This document shows positions 1-6,530 of a stretch of DNA of 22,952 bases, piece by piece. Every line of letters starts with the position of its first letter. Position 1 is the stretch's first letter. The notes below the pieces were generated by a model. The model did no database searches. It was not told where the DNA came from and saw only the letters and a program-made list of their open reading frames with translations. The position numbers were made by a program, and so were the translations under genes. Origin of the DNA: Streptosporangiaceae bacterium (lineage in GTDB: Bacteria > Actinomycetota > Actinomycetes > Streptosporangiales > Streptosporangiaceae); contig JASHTQ010000156.1 in assembly GCA_030040475.1 (NCBI GenBank), positions 1-22,952 of the forward strand, written 5' to 3'.

Positions 1-413
1 GCGAGCCGGCGCTCCTGGTCGTCGCGGAACGCGACCAGGGTGCACAGCAGCTGCGGGCCGAAGCCGTTGTCCACCAGCGTGGAGTTCACCGCGTGCAGGT
101 CGGTGACCAGCGCGTCAAGCTCGCTGGACAGGCGCGAGCTGACGATCCAGGTGAAGCCGTAGGAGTCCTTGGTGACCTCGACGGGCAGCCCGCCCTCCTT
201 GCCCGAACTCACGTCGAGGAGTTCGGTGATGTCCTTCTGCACGTCGTCGAAGGACTTGCCCTCGACCGGGCGGAAGCAGACCGAGCCGGAGCCGGTCGGC
301 TTGAACCCCGCTCCCGCCTCCAGCGTGATCGCCGCAGACGGGAGCGCGAACAGGTCGTCGAGCTTGGGCTGGACCGGCTTGGTCCGGCCAAGCAGGGCGT
401 CGAGGAAGCCCAC
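1..413 (-). CDS. pspAB: PspA-associated protein PspAB (partial, 3' end outside window)
   Basis: Reading leftwards from a GTG at 413 the protein begins VGFLDALLGRTKPVQPKLDD, followed by FALPSAAITLEAGAGFKPTG. This is the typical N-terminus of the actinobacterial PspAB family found beside htpX and pspA. About 137 residues are visible and the C-terminus lies beyond base 1. An AGAAGGA ribosome-binding site sits about 8 bases upstream of the GTG, which supports this start. The gene follows htpX by only 23 bases, so the two are probably co-transcribed. The family is named for its association with PspA; its biochemical role is not established. No membrane segment or signal peptide is seen in the visible part, so it is probably cytoplasmic or peripheral. 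Confidence 0.85.
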   Translation of the reverse strand, partial: MGFLDALLGRTKPVQPKLDDLFALPSAAITLEAGAGFKPTGSGSVCFRPVEGKSFDDVQKDITELLDVSSGKEGGLPVEVTKDSYGFTWIVSSRLSSELDALVTDLHAVNSTLVDNGFGPQLLCTLVAFRDDQERRL

Positions 414-436
414 TTGTTACGTCCTTCTGGTGTTCC

Positions 437-1402
437 TTACCGGCCCTGGCTGAGCTGGCGCTGGACCTTGTCCAGTTCCTCCAGCCTGCGCTCGAGGCTC
501 GGGTGGGTGGAGAAGATCGTCGACAGGCTCTTCCCGCCGCCTGGGGCGCTCAGGCGCATGGCCGGAGCGAAGAAGAACGCGTTCAGCGGCTCGGCGGTGC
601 GCAGATCCCTGGTCGGGATCCTCGCCATGTCCCCCGTCACCTTGACCAGCGCGCTCTTCAGCGCGCTCGGCTGGCCGGTGAGCAGTGCGCCGCTGCGATC
701 CGCGGCGAGCTCACGGTACCTGGACAGCAGCCTGATGAGCAGGAAGCTGACCGCGTAGACGAGGATGCTGACCACCATGAGCAGGAGGAAGATGATCGCG
801 GCGTTCTGGTTATTGCCGCGGCCACGTCCGCCGCCGAATAGCTCGCCGTAGAAGGAGATCCTGATCAGCACCGCGGCGATGATGGCGAGGAACGACGCGA
901 TGGTCATCACCTGGACGTCCTTGTGCGCCACGTGCGACAGTTCGTGCGCGATGACGCCCTCGAGCTCGGCGGGCTCGAGCTTGTTCATGATGCTATCGGT
1001 GACGCACAGAACCGCCTTGTCGGCGTTGCGCCCGGTCGCGAAGGCGTTCGGGATGGGGCTGGGGGCGATCGCGACCCGCGGCTTGGGCATGTCGGCAAGC
1101 GCGCACACCCGGTCCACGATCCCGTGCAGGTACCTGGCCCTTTCCCCGTCGTTCGGGCCAACCTCGACCGCTCGCGCCGTGCTCAGCGCGATCTTGTCGG
1201 AGTAGAACAGCGACCCGATCGCGAAACCGCCGCCGAGGACGATCGCGAACAGCACGATCACGGCGTCGGATGCATGGGTCGCCGCGCCGATCCCGATGAT
1301 CGCGGCGATGAACGCGACAAACACCAGCCCGAGCAGGAACATGGTCGCGGTCATCCGCGCCGTCAGCCCCCGGTCGGGCGCATACCTGGTACGCGCCGCC
1401 AT
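437..1402 (-). CDS. htpX: M48-family zinc metalloprotease HtpX
   Basis: 321 residues. HtpX is a membrane-embedded zinc endopeptidase that degrades misfolded membrane proteins, usually under envelope or heat stress. Two hydrophobic segments lie near residues 21-40 and 47-66. The zinc site is HELSH at 153-157 (context GVIAHELSHVAHKD), and the third ligand is probably E231 in RELAADRSG, the usual M48 position. Two more hydrophobic segments (about 166-182 and 202-224) lie between the zinc motif and that glutamate, as in the family. The ATG at 1402 has a GGAGG ribosome-binding site about 6 bases upstream. A 129-base gap separates it from pspAA and holds an 11-base direct repeat, so htpX may have its own stress promoter as well as read-through from pspA. 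Confidence 0.95.
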   Translation of the reverse strand: MAARTRYAPDRGLTARMTATMFLLGLVFVAFIAAIIGIGAATHASDAVIVLFAIVLGGGFAIGSLFYSDKIALSTARAVEVGPNDGERARYLHGIVDRVCALADMPKPRVAIAPSPIPNAFATGRNADKAVLCVTDSIMNKLEPAELEGVIAHELSHVAHKDVQVMTIASFLAIIAAVLIRISFYGELFGGGRGRGNNQNAAIIFLLLMVVSILVYAVSFLLIRLLSRYRELAADRSGALLTGQPSALKSALVKVTGDMARIPTRDLRTAEPLNAFFFAPAMRLSAPGGGKSLSTIFSTHPSLERRLEELDKVQRQLSQGR

Positions 1403-1481
1403 GGCGCCACCTCCGTTCGGCCCCGGCGGTGGTTGTCGCCTGCCGGGAGCCTCAGCATTACCTAGCTGGAATCTATCCGAC

Positions 1482-1503
1482 GGAAGCTGAACCCAACCTG
1501 AAC
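1482..1503 (-). promoter_or_regulatory. 11-base direct repeat upstream of htpX, OmpR-family-type site
   Basis: On the minus strand, GTTCAGGTTGG is followed directly by GTTCAGCTTCC: two units of exactly 11 bases with 8 of 11 positions identical. One-turn direct repeats of a GTTCA core are typical of OmpR/PhoB-family regulators (PhoP boxes in Streptomyces, MprA-like sites in mycobacteria). The position, 80-100 bases upstream of the htpX start, suits a regulatory site. A GGATAGAT stretch follows and could be part of a -10 region. The regulator is not identified. Confidence 0.4.
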
Positions 1504-1531
1504 GTTCCCCGCAAGTGTGCTATTCGTGCTC

Positions 1532-1810
1532 TCAGCCAGGAATGAGGCCTTCGTCCGTCAGCAGCTTGCGGACCTCGTCCATGCTCGAATCCTCGTGCGG
1601 AAGGATCAGATCCGACGGTTCAAGGATATCTGGGGGCAGCGGTGAACCTTGCGCGTGAACCTGGGCGAGCAGGCCGGTCAGCGCCGCCTTGAACGCCGCC
1701 TCGTCACCCCGCTCTACCGCGGTCTCGAGCTCGGTGTCGGTGTGGTTCAGCTCGTCGGCGACGGTGTCGTCCACCCGGAACTGGCCCTCGCCGAGAATCC
1801 TGACGATCAC
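1532..1810 (-). CDS. pspAA: PspA-associated protein PspAA
   Basis: 92 residues. The sequence matches the compact actinobacterial PspAA family: N-terminus MIVRILGEGQFRV, a middle helix-rich stretch with DEAAFKAALTGLLAQV, the PSDLILP motif, and the ending LLTDEGLIPG. The start is a GTG at 1810 whose GTGA overlaps the pspA stop by four bases, so translation is probably coupled to pspA. It has no membrane segment or catalytic motif. In this group the gene is constantly linked to pspA, which suggests it acts on or with PspA. That is an inference from linkage and the function is otherwise unknown. Confidence 0.9.
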   Translation of the reverse strand: MIVRILGEGQFRVDDTVADELNHTDTELETAVERGDEAAFKAALTGLLAQVHAQGSPLPPDILEPSDLILPHEDSSMDEVRKLLTDEGLIPG

Positions 1811-2733
1811 GAGCCATCACCGTCCTGCGGCACGTCGGAGACGGGGAGCCCGGCCGGCTGGGAGTCCTGGGGCTGGCTGTACTGGGTCGCCGGGGTGTCC
1901 TGGACCGGCGGCGTATACGGCGGAGCCTGCGGCGGCGGCGGGGCGTACTGCTGTGTCGGCGCGGCCTGCCCGGTCTGCGAGCCGTTGGCGCCGCCGGCGC
2001 CGGCCGGGCCGCCCTCGAGCTCCTTGGGCGCGCCGGCGCTGAGCTCACCCCTGAGGCGGTTCAGCTCGTGCTCGATGTCGCTGTTCGCGCTCAGCATATC
2101 GAGCTCAGACTGGATGTCGTCGCGACGGCCGCCGATGGTGTCATCGAGCGCGCCAGAGGCCATCAACTCGTCAATAGCGCCGGCCCGGGCCTGCATCTGG
2201 GCGGTCTTGTCCTCGGCCCGCTGGATCGCCATGCCGACGTCGCCCATCTCCTCGGAGATGCCGGAGAACGCCTCGTTGATCCGGGTCTGCGCCTCGGCCG
2301 CGGTGTACGTGGCCTTGATGGTCTCCTTCCTGGTGCGGAAGGCGTCCACCTTGGCCTGCAGCCGCTGCGAGGCGACCGTCAGCTTCTCCTCCTCGGCCTG
2401 CAACTGGGCATACTGCGACTGCATGTCGTTTAGCTGGCCCTGCACACCCGCCTTGCGCGTAAGTGCCTCTCTGGCGAGGTCTTCACGGCCCAGCCCGAGA
2501 GCCTTGCGCGCCTGGTCGTCGTACTTGTTGGTCTGCTGCTGGAGCTGATTCATCTGCAGCTCGAGTCGCTTGCGCGACGTGGCGACGTCCGCAACCCCGC
2601 GGCGGACCTTCGTCAGCATCTCAAGCTGCCGCTGGTAGGAGTAGTCCAGGGTCTCACGAGGGTCTTCCATCCGGTCAAGGGCCCTATTGGCCTTGGCCTT
2701 GAAGACGAGTGAGACTCGCTTCATCACGCCCAT
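1807..2733 (-). CDS. pspA: PspA/IM30-family phage shock protein A
   Basis: PspA/IM30 proteins are ESCRT-III-like coiled-coil proteins that assemble on the cytoplasmic face of the membrane and protect it under stress. From residues 1 to about 230 the sequence is a nearly continuous charged coiled coil. It contains the Streptomyces-type motif EDPRETLDYSYQRQLEML and then VRRGVADVATSRKRLELQ. The last ~75 residues (from about SAGAPKELEGG) are rich in Pro, Gln, Gly and Tyr and look disordered; this tail is longer than in the usual ~220-270 residue forms. The start at 2733 (MGVMKRVSL) is preferred because AAGGGGA lies about 11 bases upstream and homologues begin near MKRVS. An in-frame ATG at 2760 would add nine residues. 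It heads a minus-strand module with pspAA, htpX and pspAB. Confidence 0.92.
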   Translation of the reverse strand: MGVMKRVSLVFKAKANRALDRMEDPRETLDYSYQRQLEMLTKVRRGVADVATSRKRLELQMNQLQQQTNKYDDQARKALGLGREDLAREALTRKAGVQGQLNDMQSQYAQLQAEEEKLTVASQRLQAKVDAFRTRKETIKATYTAAEAQTRINEAFSGISEEMGDVGMAIQRAEDKTAQMQARAGAIDELMASGALDDTIGGRRDDIQSELDMLSANSDIEHELNRLRGELSAGAPKELEGGPAGAGGANGSQTGQAAPTQQYAPPPPQAPPYTPPVQDTPATQYSQPQDSQPAGLPVSDVPQDGDGS

Positions 2734-2831
2734 ACGCGCGGCCGTCCCCTTCATTGACATCTGTGCCGCCGCCTGGCCGGGCGACCGGGCCGAAGGGGGC
2801 CGGAGACCCGGCTAGACGGCGGACGAGCCCG

Positions 2832-2845
2832 TGCGACTAGTCGCA
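2832..2845. promoter_or_regulatory. 14-base perfect palindrome between pspA and the DUF3043 gene
   Basis: TGCGACTAGTCGCA is a perfect palindrome in the 187-base divergent gap. It could be an operator for pspA, for the DUF3043 gene, or for both. The arms (TGCGA/TCGCA) do not fit the CGC-spacer-GCG layout expected for ClgR, the known psp activator of mycobacteria. No clear -35/-10 pair was found on either strand beside a weak TAGGGT on the minus strand. Confidence 0.35.
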
Positions 2846-2920
2846 TTCCACCCTACGCGGTCGCCCGCATGCGAGCTACCACGACCGGTGGCTGCATCAC
2901 GCGCTATTTCCTCCTAAGCT

Positions 2921-3556
2921 ATGCGCGTGTTCCGACGTCGTAGCGCCGGGGCGACGGACGAGGTGGCCCAGGATCCCCAGGGCGCGCAGAGCCCGGGCGG
3001 CCCGGCCAAGAGTCCCCGCTCCCCTGCCGAGGCGGCCAAGGGGCGGCCCACGCCCAAGCGCAGCGAGGCCGAGCGCAACCGGCGCCAGCCGATCACCGGC
3101 GCACGGCGCGCGACCGGTCCGCGGACGCCGCGCACCCCGGAGGACAAGGCCGCGGCCCGCGTCGAGCGCAACCGCAAGTTCGAGGCGATGAAGCGCGGCG
3201 AGTCCTGGGCGCTCAACCCGCGCGACCGCGGTCCCGCCCGTGCGCTCGCCCGCGACTACATCGACTCCCACCGCCGGCCCAGCGAGTACTACATGTACGT
3301 GCTGCTTGTCCTGCTCGTCGCCGTGTTCACGCGGGACAAGACGCTGCAGGACTACATCTCGCCGCTGGTGCTCGTGCTCGTCGTGATCATCCTCATCGAC
3401 GCTCAGCTGATCCGCCGCCAGCTGAACCGGCTGGTCGCGGCGCGGCTGCCCGGCGAGTCCGCCAAGGGCCTGACGTTCTACGCGGTGATGCGCGCGCTGC
3501 AGATACGCAGGTTCCGCGTGCCGGCCCCGCGGGTCCGGCCAGGCGACAGCATCTAG
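2921..3556 (+). CDS. DUF3043 domain-containing membrane protein
   Basis: 211 residues. The layout is that of the actinobacterial DUF3043 family: a short FRRR N-terminus, a long basic, Pro/Ala/Arg-rich cytoplasmic part (about 10-100) containing GRPTPKRSEAER, then NPRDRGPARALARDYIDSHR, two transmembrane segments (about 124-137 and 145-162), and a basic C-terminal tail. The function of the family is unknown. The ATG at 2921 has no good ribosome-binding site: CTCCTAAGCT precedes it directly, so a leaderless transcript is possible. It is divergent from pspA and may share its regulatory gap, but nothing in the protein itself links it to the psp response. Confidence 0.85.
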   Translation: MRVFRRRSAGATDEVAQDPQGAQSPGGPAKSPRSPAEAAKGRPTPKRSEAERNRRQPITGARRATGPRTPRTPEDKAAARVERNRKFEAMKRGESWALNPRDRGPARALARDYIDSHRRPSEYYMYVLLVLLVAVFTRDKTLQDYISPLVLVLVVIILIDAQLIRRQLNRLVAARLPGESAKGLTFYAVMRALQIRRFRVPAPRVRPGDSI

Positions 3557-3603
3557 ACGGCCGCTTCCTGGACGGCCGCTTCCTGGTAGAGGGCCGCTTC
3601 CTG
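3556..3603. repeat. 15-base tandem repeat, three copies
   Basis: GACGGCCGCTTCCTG occurs twice head to tail (3556-3570 and 3571-3585). A third copy with one change, GAGGGCCGCTTCCTG, lies at 3589-3603 after a 3-base spacer. The repeat starts at the last base of the DUF3043 stop codon and ends just before the stop of the small minus-strand gene, so it lies between two convergent 3' ends. No hairpin with a T-tract is evident. Confidence 0.85.
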
Positions 3604-3626
3604 GCCGGCGCTGGTCTTCCGGGTGG

Positions 3627-3836
3627 CTAGTCCTCCGGGTGCAGGCTCATCGGGCCGTACTGGGCGTGGCTGTCGTCCATCAGCGTGACCTGGTCCACTC
3701 CCACGGCGAGCAGCGCGCGCCAGTTCTCTCCCAGCCAGCTCTCCGCGTCGCCCTGACTGATGAAGATGGCCTCCTGCAGCTCGTCGGTGGTGATCGTGGT
3801 GCCGTCCGCCTTCTCGTACCGCCATGTCCAGGGCAT
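3627..3836 (-). CDS. Small conserved actinobacterial protein of unknown function
   Basis: 69 residues, beginning MPWTWRYEKADGTTITTDEL, with a central GDAESWLGENWRALLAVGVDQVTL and the ending YGPMSLHPED. I recognise the pattern (WTWRYE near the start, QADAESW, YGPMSL at the end) as a small, acidic, single-domain protein common in actinomycetes, but know no function for it. No membrane segment or signal peptide is present. The ATG at 3836 has a strong AGGAAGG ribosome-binding site about 10 bases upstream, which supports it being real despite its size. It appears to be a single-gene unit; the 200 bases upstream (3837-4038) are less GC-rich than the surroundings and may carry its promoter. Confidence 0.75.
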   Translation of the reverse strand: MPWTWRYEKADGTTITTDELQEAIFISQGDAESWLGENWRALLAVGVDQVTLMDDSHAQYGPMSLHPED

Positions 3837-4038
3837 CGGATGCGAGCCTTCCTGTCGTCTTGCCGTCTGGGGGCACCTTACCCGCGCGGCGGGGCCTGGC
3901 GATGAAACCGGACTTTCAACACGTCCAGGACGATGAATCCCCGTTTTGGCGTGCCGCCCGATAACGATGGATTGCGGAAGACGATGAGAACTGTGGATTC
4001 CATGTGGATATTTATTATTTCGCAGCTAATGCGCAGCG
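3837..4038. other. Intergenic gap with an AT-rich patch
   Basis: This 202-base gap lies between two minus-strand genes. The stretch near 3999-4030 (TGGATATTTATTATTTCGC) is strikingly AT-rich for this window. It could contain the promoter of the small gene at 3627-3836 or the transcript end of the ATPase gene at 4039. I see no convincing -35/-10 pair and no stable hairpin followed by a T-tract. Confidence 0.4.
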
Positions 4039-4683
4039 CTAGGGGATCGGCGCGCGCAACAGCATGGGCGGGGAAAACGTAATGGCGCGGGTGCGTAACG
4101 CGCAGAAGAGGATCGCCCAGACGGCCTTGCCCCTGCCGGTGACAGGGCTCCAGCCCCAGACATCGCTCAGCGCGTCCACCATCTGCAGGCCGCGACCGGA
4201 TTCAGCGGTCCGGTCAGGCACCCTGAGCACCGGCGCGGTAGCGGAGGGGTCGAGCACGGCGCACATGACCTCGCCGGTCCTGCGCAGCAACCGCAGGCCG
4301 ATGGGCTGCCCGGAGGTCACGCAGCGGGTGGCGTGCGCCACCGCGTTGGCCACGAACTCGCCGACGATGATCTCGGCGTCGTCGGCGAGTGACGCCAGGC
4401 CCCACTCCTTCAGCGTGTTCCTGGTGAAACGCCGCGCGGTCCTGCCGGATTGCGCTCCGATGCCGAGCGGGCACGCCGCCACCGCCGGTGAGTCCCACCA
4501 ATCCGACGGCATCCGAACCACTCGCGGGCGTCCCGGCGCGCACGCCAACCTGGCCGTCACATCCAGCGGCCTACGAACCGCAGGATCGACCTTGGTACGT
4601 GTCGGCAACCCTACTTGGCTCAAGCCCATCGCGACCCCGCGGAGCGTTATGCACCAATCCCGGCTGATTGACGCAAATGACAT
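4039..4683 (-). CDS. RsbW-like ATP-binding protein (HATPase_c_2, anti-sigma or regulatory kinase type)
   Basis: 214 residues. The C-terminal ~130 residues form a GHKL/HATPase fold of the RsbW/SpoIIAB type: N-box GEFVANAVAHA at about 108-118, a conserved Asp in CAVLDPS near 145, and the glycine-rich ATP lid ESGRGLQMVDAL at about 161-172. Proteins of this group bind ATP and either phosphorylate anti-anti-sigma factors or sequester sigma factors. They are very abundant in actinomycetes and most are uncharacterised. The first ~75 residues are not conserved in appearance. A start at Met19 (4629, MGLSQVGL) is also possible; neither start has a clear ribosome-binding site. No sigma factor or antagonist gene is adjacent, so the partner is unknown. 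The 8-base inverted repeat at 4719-4741 lies upstream. Confidence 0.8.
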   Translation of the reverse strand: MSFASISRDWCITLRGVAMGLSQVGLPTRTKVDPAVRRPLDVTARLACAPGRPRVVRMPSDWWDSPAVAACPLGIGAQSGRTARRFTRNTLKEWGLASLADDAEIIVGEFVANAVAHATRCVTSGQPIGLRLLRRTGEVMCAVLDPSATAPVLRVPDRTAESGRGLQMVDALSDVWGWSPVTGRGKAVWAILFCALRTRAITFSPPMLLRAPIP

Positions 4684-4718
4684 CCTGCCCGAGAATAGCC
4701 GGTTCGTGCAAGACCAGA

Positions 4719-4741
4719 TGCACGTTCATTCGTAACGTGCA
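4719..4741. promoter_or_regulatory. Inverted repeat between the ATPase gene and xylB
   Basis: TGCACGTT, a 7-base spacer, and AACGTGCA form a perfect 8-base inverted repeat about 35 bases upstream of the ATPase start. A further CGTGCA lies at about 4705. It could be a dimer-binding operator in the 265-base divergent gap, or a short hairpin in a transcript. It is closer to the minus-strand gene than to xylB. Confidence 0.35.
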
Positions 4742-4816
4742 GCTAACAACATCGCAGGTCGTAGATAGTTCAAGTAAAGCTCGCGTTCCCGCGCGTGGCC
4801 GCGGCGCCGCCTTGCC

Positions 4817-4879
4817 GCCGGTCGTCGCCGCGCTCGTACCGGTCGTCGCGCCGCCGGAACCGGTCGTCGCGCCGGCGTC
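4817..4879. repeat. 21-base tandem repeat, three copies, upstream of xylB
   Basis: Three units of 21 bases share the start CCGGTCGTCGCG: 4817-4837, 4838-4858 and 4859-4879. The later bases of each unit vary. The period is a multiple of three, and the plus strand would encode a PVVA-type heptapeptide repeat, but I find no supporting evidence for a gene here. It lies 70-130 bases upstream of the xylB start, so it may sit in the promoter region. Confidence 0.75.
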
Positions 4880-4904
4880 ACCCGCTGCGCTAGTGTCACA
4901 GCGA

Positions 4905-4941
4905 CTCACGTGAGCCTCGCGTGAGCCTGGCGTGACAGGGA
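4905..4941 (+). promoter_or_regulatory. Operator-like repeats directly upstream of xylB
   Basis: Three 11-base direct repeats beginning CGTGA follow each other without gaps: CGTGAGCCTCG (4909-4919), CGTGAGCCTGG (4920-4930) and CGTGACAGGGA (4931-4941). The first overlaps the perfect palindrome CTCACGTGAG (4905-4914). An outer pair, TGTCAC (4894-4899) and GTGACA (4932-4937), encloses the block. The last unit contains the xylB ribosome-binding site (GGGAG). A protein bound here would block transcription or initiation of xylB. It does not resemble the TTCCCCGA motif found elsewhere in the cluster. Confidence 0.4.
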
Positions 4942-4948
4942 GCAGTTG

Positions 4949-6409
4949 ATGCTTGTCGCTGGCGTCGATTCATCCACTCAGTCCACGAAGGTCCTGCTCT
5001 GCCGGGCCGAAGATGGCGTGATCGTCGGCCACGCGACGTCACCGCACCCGGACGGCACGGAGTGTGATCCGGAACTGTGGTGGCGCGCGCTGACCTTGGC
5101 CGGCGAAGGGCTGCTCGACCGCGCGGACGCGATCGGGGTCGCGGCGCAGCAGCACGGGATGGTGGTCCTCGACGAGGCCGGGCGAGTGATCAGGCCCGCC
5201 CTGCTGTGGAACGACATGCGTTCCGCGCCGCAGGCGGCGGAACTGATCGCGGAGATGGGCGGCCCGGCAGAGTGGGCCCGGCGGACCGGCAGCGTCCCGA
5301 CGGCCTCGTTCACCGTCACCAAGCTGCGCTGGCTGGCCGACAACGAGCCGGATTCCGCAGCTCGCACCGATCGGGTGCTGCTCCCCCACGACTGGCTGAC
5401 CTGGCGGCTTGCGGGCGCTTCGGCGCCGGTGTCGGCATCGGCTTCCGCGTCGGTATCGGCTTCCGCGTCGGCATCGGCTTCCGCGTCGGCGGAGCCGAGC
5501 ACGGATCGCGGTGACGCCTCGGGCACCGGCTACTTCTCCCCCGCGGCCGGCCGCTGGCTGCCGGATCTGGCCGAGGCCGCGCTGCGGCGGCCGGTGCGGC
5601 TGCCCCGGGTGGCCGGCCCGGCAGAGATCGTGGCTCGGACGCCCGGCGGCACGCCGCTGTCGGCGGGCACCGGGGACAACATGGGCGCCGCACTCGGCCT
5701 CGGTCTCGGCCTGGGTGAGGTGGTGGTGTCGATCGGCACGTCCGGCACCGCGTACGCGGTCGCGGCCACGCCCGCCGCCGACGAGTCGGGTCTGGTGGCA
5801 GGCTTCGCCGACGCCACCGGACGCTTCCTGCCGCTGGTAGCCACGGTGAACGCCGCCCGGGTGCTGACCGTGACGGCCCGGATGCTCGGCACCGACGCCG
5901 ACGGGCTGTCCCGGCTCGCCGTCGCCGCGCCCGCCGGGGCCGAGGGGCTTACCCTGCTGCCCTACCTGGATGGCGAGCGCAGCCCGAACCGGCCCGGCGC
6001 CCACGGCGTCCTGCGCGGCCTGACCAGCAGCAACACCAAGCCCGAGAACCTGGCGCGGGCCGCGGTCGAGGCCGTGCTCTGCTCGCTGGCGGACGCCATC
6101 GACAACCTCGCGGACTGCGGGATCACGGCGCAGCGGGTGATACTGATCGGCGGTGCCGCCCAGTCTGCGGCCATCCGCGCCGTCGCGCCGGCGATCTTCG
6201 GCGTGCCCGTGACCGTGCCCGAGGCCGCCGAGTACGTGGCACTCGGCGCCGCCCGGCAGGCCGCCTGGGCGGCGTCAGGTGCGGCCGACGCGCCTTCGTG
6301 GCGCCCGGCAGGATCCGCCGCCGAGTTCACGGCCGAGCCCACCCCGCAGGTTCGCCAGCGGTACGCGGCGCTCCGCGACGACACGCTCGGCTGGGACTCC
6401 CCGGTGTGA
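4949..6409 (+). CDS. xylB: Xylulokinase
   Basis: 486 residues, FGGY carbohydrate kinase family. It phosphorylates D-xylulose with ATP to D-xylulose 5-phosphate in the cytoplasm, the second step after XylA. Seen: N-terminal phosphate-binding motif GVDSSTQSTK (5-14), AAQQHGMV (65-72), ALLWNDMR (84-91), the catalytic Asp in GTGDNMGAALGLG (D241), the second ATP-site region SIGTSGTAYAV, PYLDGERSPNRPGAHG, and LIGGAAQSAAIRAVAP near the C-terminus. The ATG at 4949 is chosen because GGGAG lies 6 bases upstream; the adjacent TTG at 4946 is too close. Residues about 157-182 hold a Ser/Ala insertion encoded by an 18-base tandem repeat, placed just before TDRGDASGTGY where homologues have a short loop. 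All catalytic motifs are intact, so it should be active. It lies upstream of xylA, separated by 121 bases. Confidence 0.93.
   Translation: MLVAGVDSSTQSTKVLLCRAEDGVIVGHATSPHPDGTECDPELWWRALTLAGEGLLDRADAIGVAAQQHGMVVLDEAGRVIRPALLWNDMRSAPQAAELIAEMGGPAEWARRTGSVPTASFTVTKLRWLADNEPDSAARTDRVLLPHDWLTWRLAGASAPVSASASASVSASASASASASAEPSTDRGDASGTGYFSPAAGRWLPDLAEAALRRPVRLPRVAGPAEIVARTPGGTPLSAGTGDNMGAALGLGLGLGEVVVSIGTSGTAYAVAATPAADESGLVAGFADATGRFLPLVATVNAARVLTVTARMLGTDADGLSRLAVAAPAGAEGLTLLPYLDGERSPNRPGAHGVLRGLTSSNTKPENLARAAVEAVLCSLADAIDNLADCGITAQRVILIGGAAQSAAIRAVAPAIFGVPVTVPEAAEYVALGAARQAAWAASGAADAPSWRPAGSAAEFTAEPTPQVRQRYAALRDDTLGWDSPV
5432..5490 (+). repeat. 18-base tandem repeat inside xylB
   Basis: The unit TCGGCATCGGCTTCCGCG occurs at 5432-5449, 5450-5467 (one base changed, C to T) and 5468-5485, followed by a 5-base partial unit. 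It encodes alternating Ser and Ala (residues 162-179, with one Val). The near-identity of the copies points to recent slippage. Being in frame, copy-number change would alter a surface loop without breaking the kinase. Confidence 0.9.
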
Positions 6410-6415
6410 CCGAAA

Positions 6416-6429
6416 GTTTCCCCGAAAAC
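6416..6429 (+). promoter_or_regulatory. Candidate LacI-family operator between xylB and xylA
   Basis: GTTTCCCCGAAAAC is an imperfect palindrome (GTTT...AAAC arms) only 7 bases after the xylB stop and about 100 bases upstream of the xylA start. Its core TTCCCCGA recurs at 7814-7828 (inverted), at 7865-7876 and, as TTCCCGA, at 10287-10300. This makes it the best candidate for the site of the LacI-type protein encoded at 10379. It implies that xylA has its own regulated promoter besides read-through from xylB. Confidence 0.45.
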
Positions 6430-6491
6430 CGTCGGCACTGTGGGGAGGCGGCCGGCCAGGGTGAAAGTATGGCTACGCTACGGCCACAGCT

Positions 6492-6511
6492 ATGCCGCCC
6501 ATGGGCGGCAT
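6492..6511. promoter_or_regulatory. 20-base perfect palindrome just upstream of the xylA ribosome-binding site
   Basis: The half-site ATGCCGCCCA is followed directly by its exact reverse complement, giving a 20-base perfect palindrome. It ends 3 bases before the AGGAAAGGA ribosome-binding site (6515-6523). ATG triplets at 6492, 6501 and 6510 are all in frame with xylA, but the GTG at 6531, 7 bases after the ribosome-binding site, is the likelier start. The palindrome could be an operator or an RNA hairpin affecting xylA translation. Confidence 0.45.
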
Positions 6512-6530
6512 GACAGGAAAGGACCTGCCG

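Noticed and set aside
2833..2875. ClgR-type operator upstream of pspA
   Set aside because: The palindrome has its arms in the opposite sense to the CGC-spacer-GCG layout, and the nearby CGC/GCG pair at 2862-2873 has a 6-base spacer that does not fit the consensus as I recall it.
4668..4913. 81-codon frame with PVVA repeats upstream of xylB
   Set aside because: No ribosome-binding site or family pattern was seen, and the coding-like repeat follows simply from a 21-base tandem repeat.
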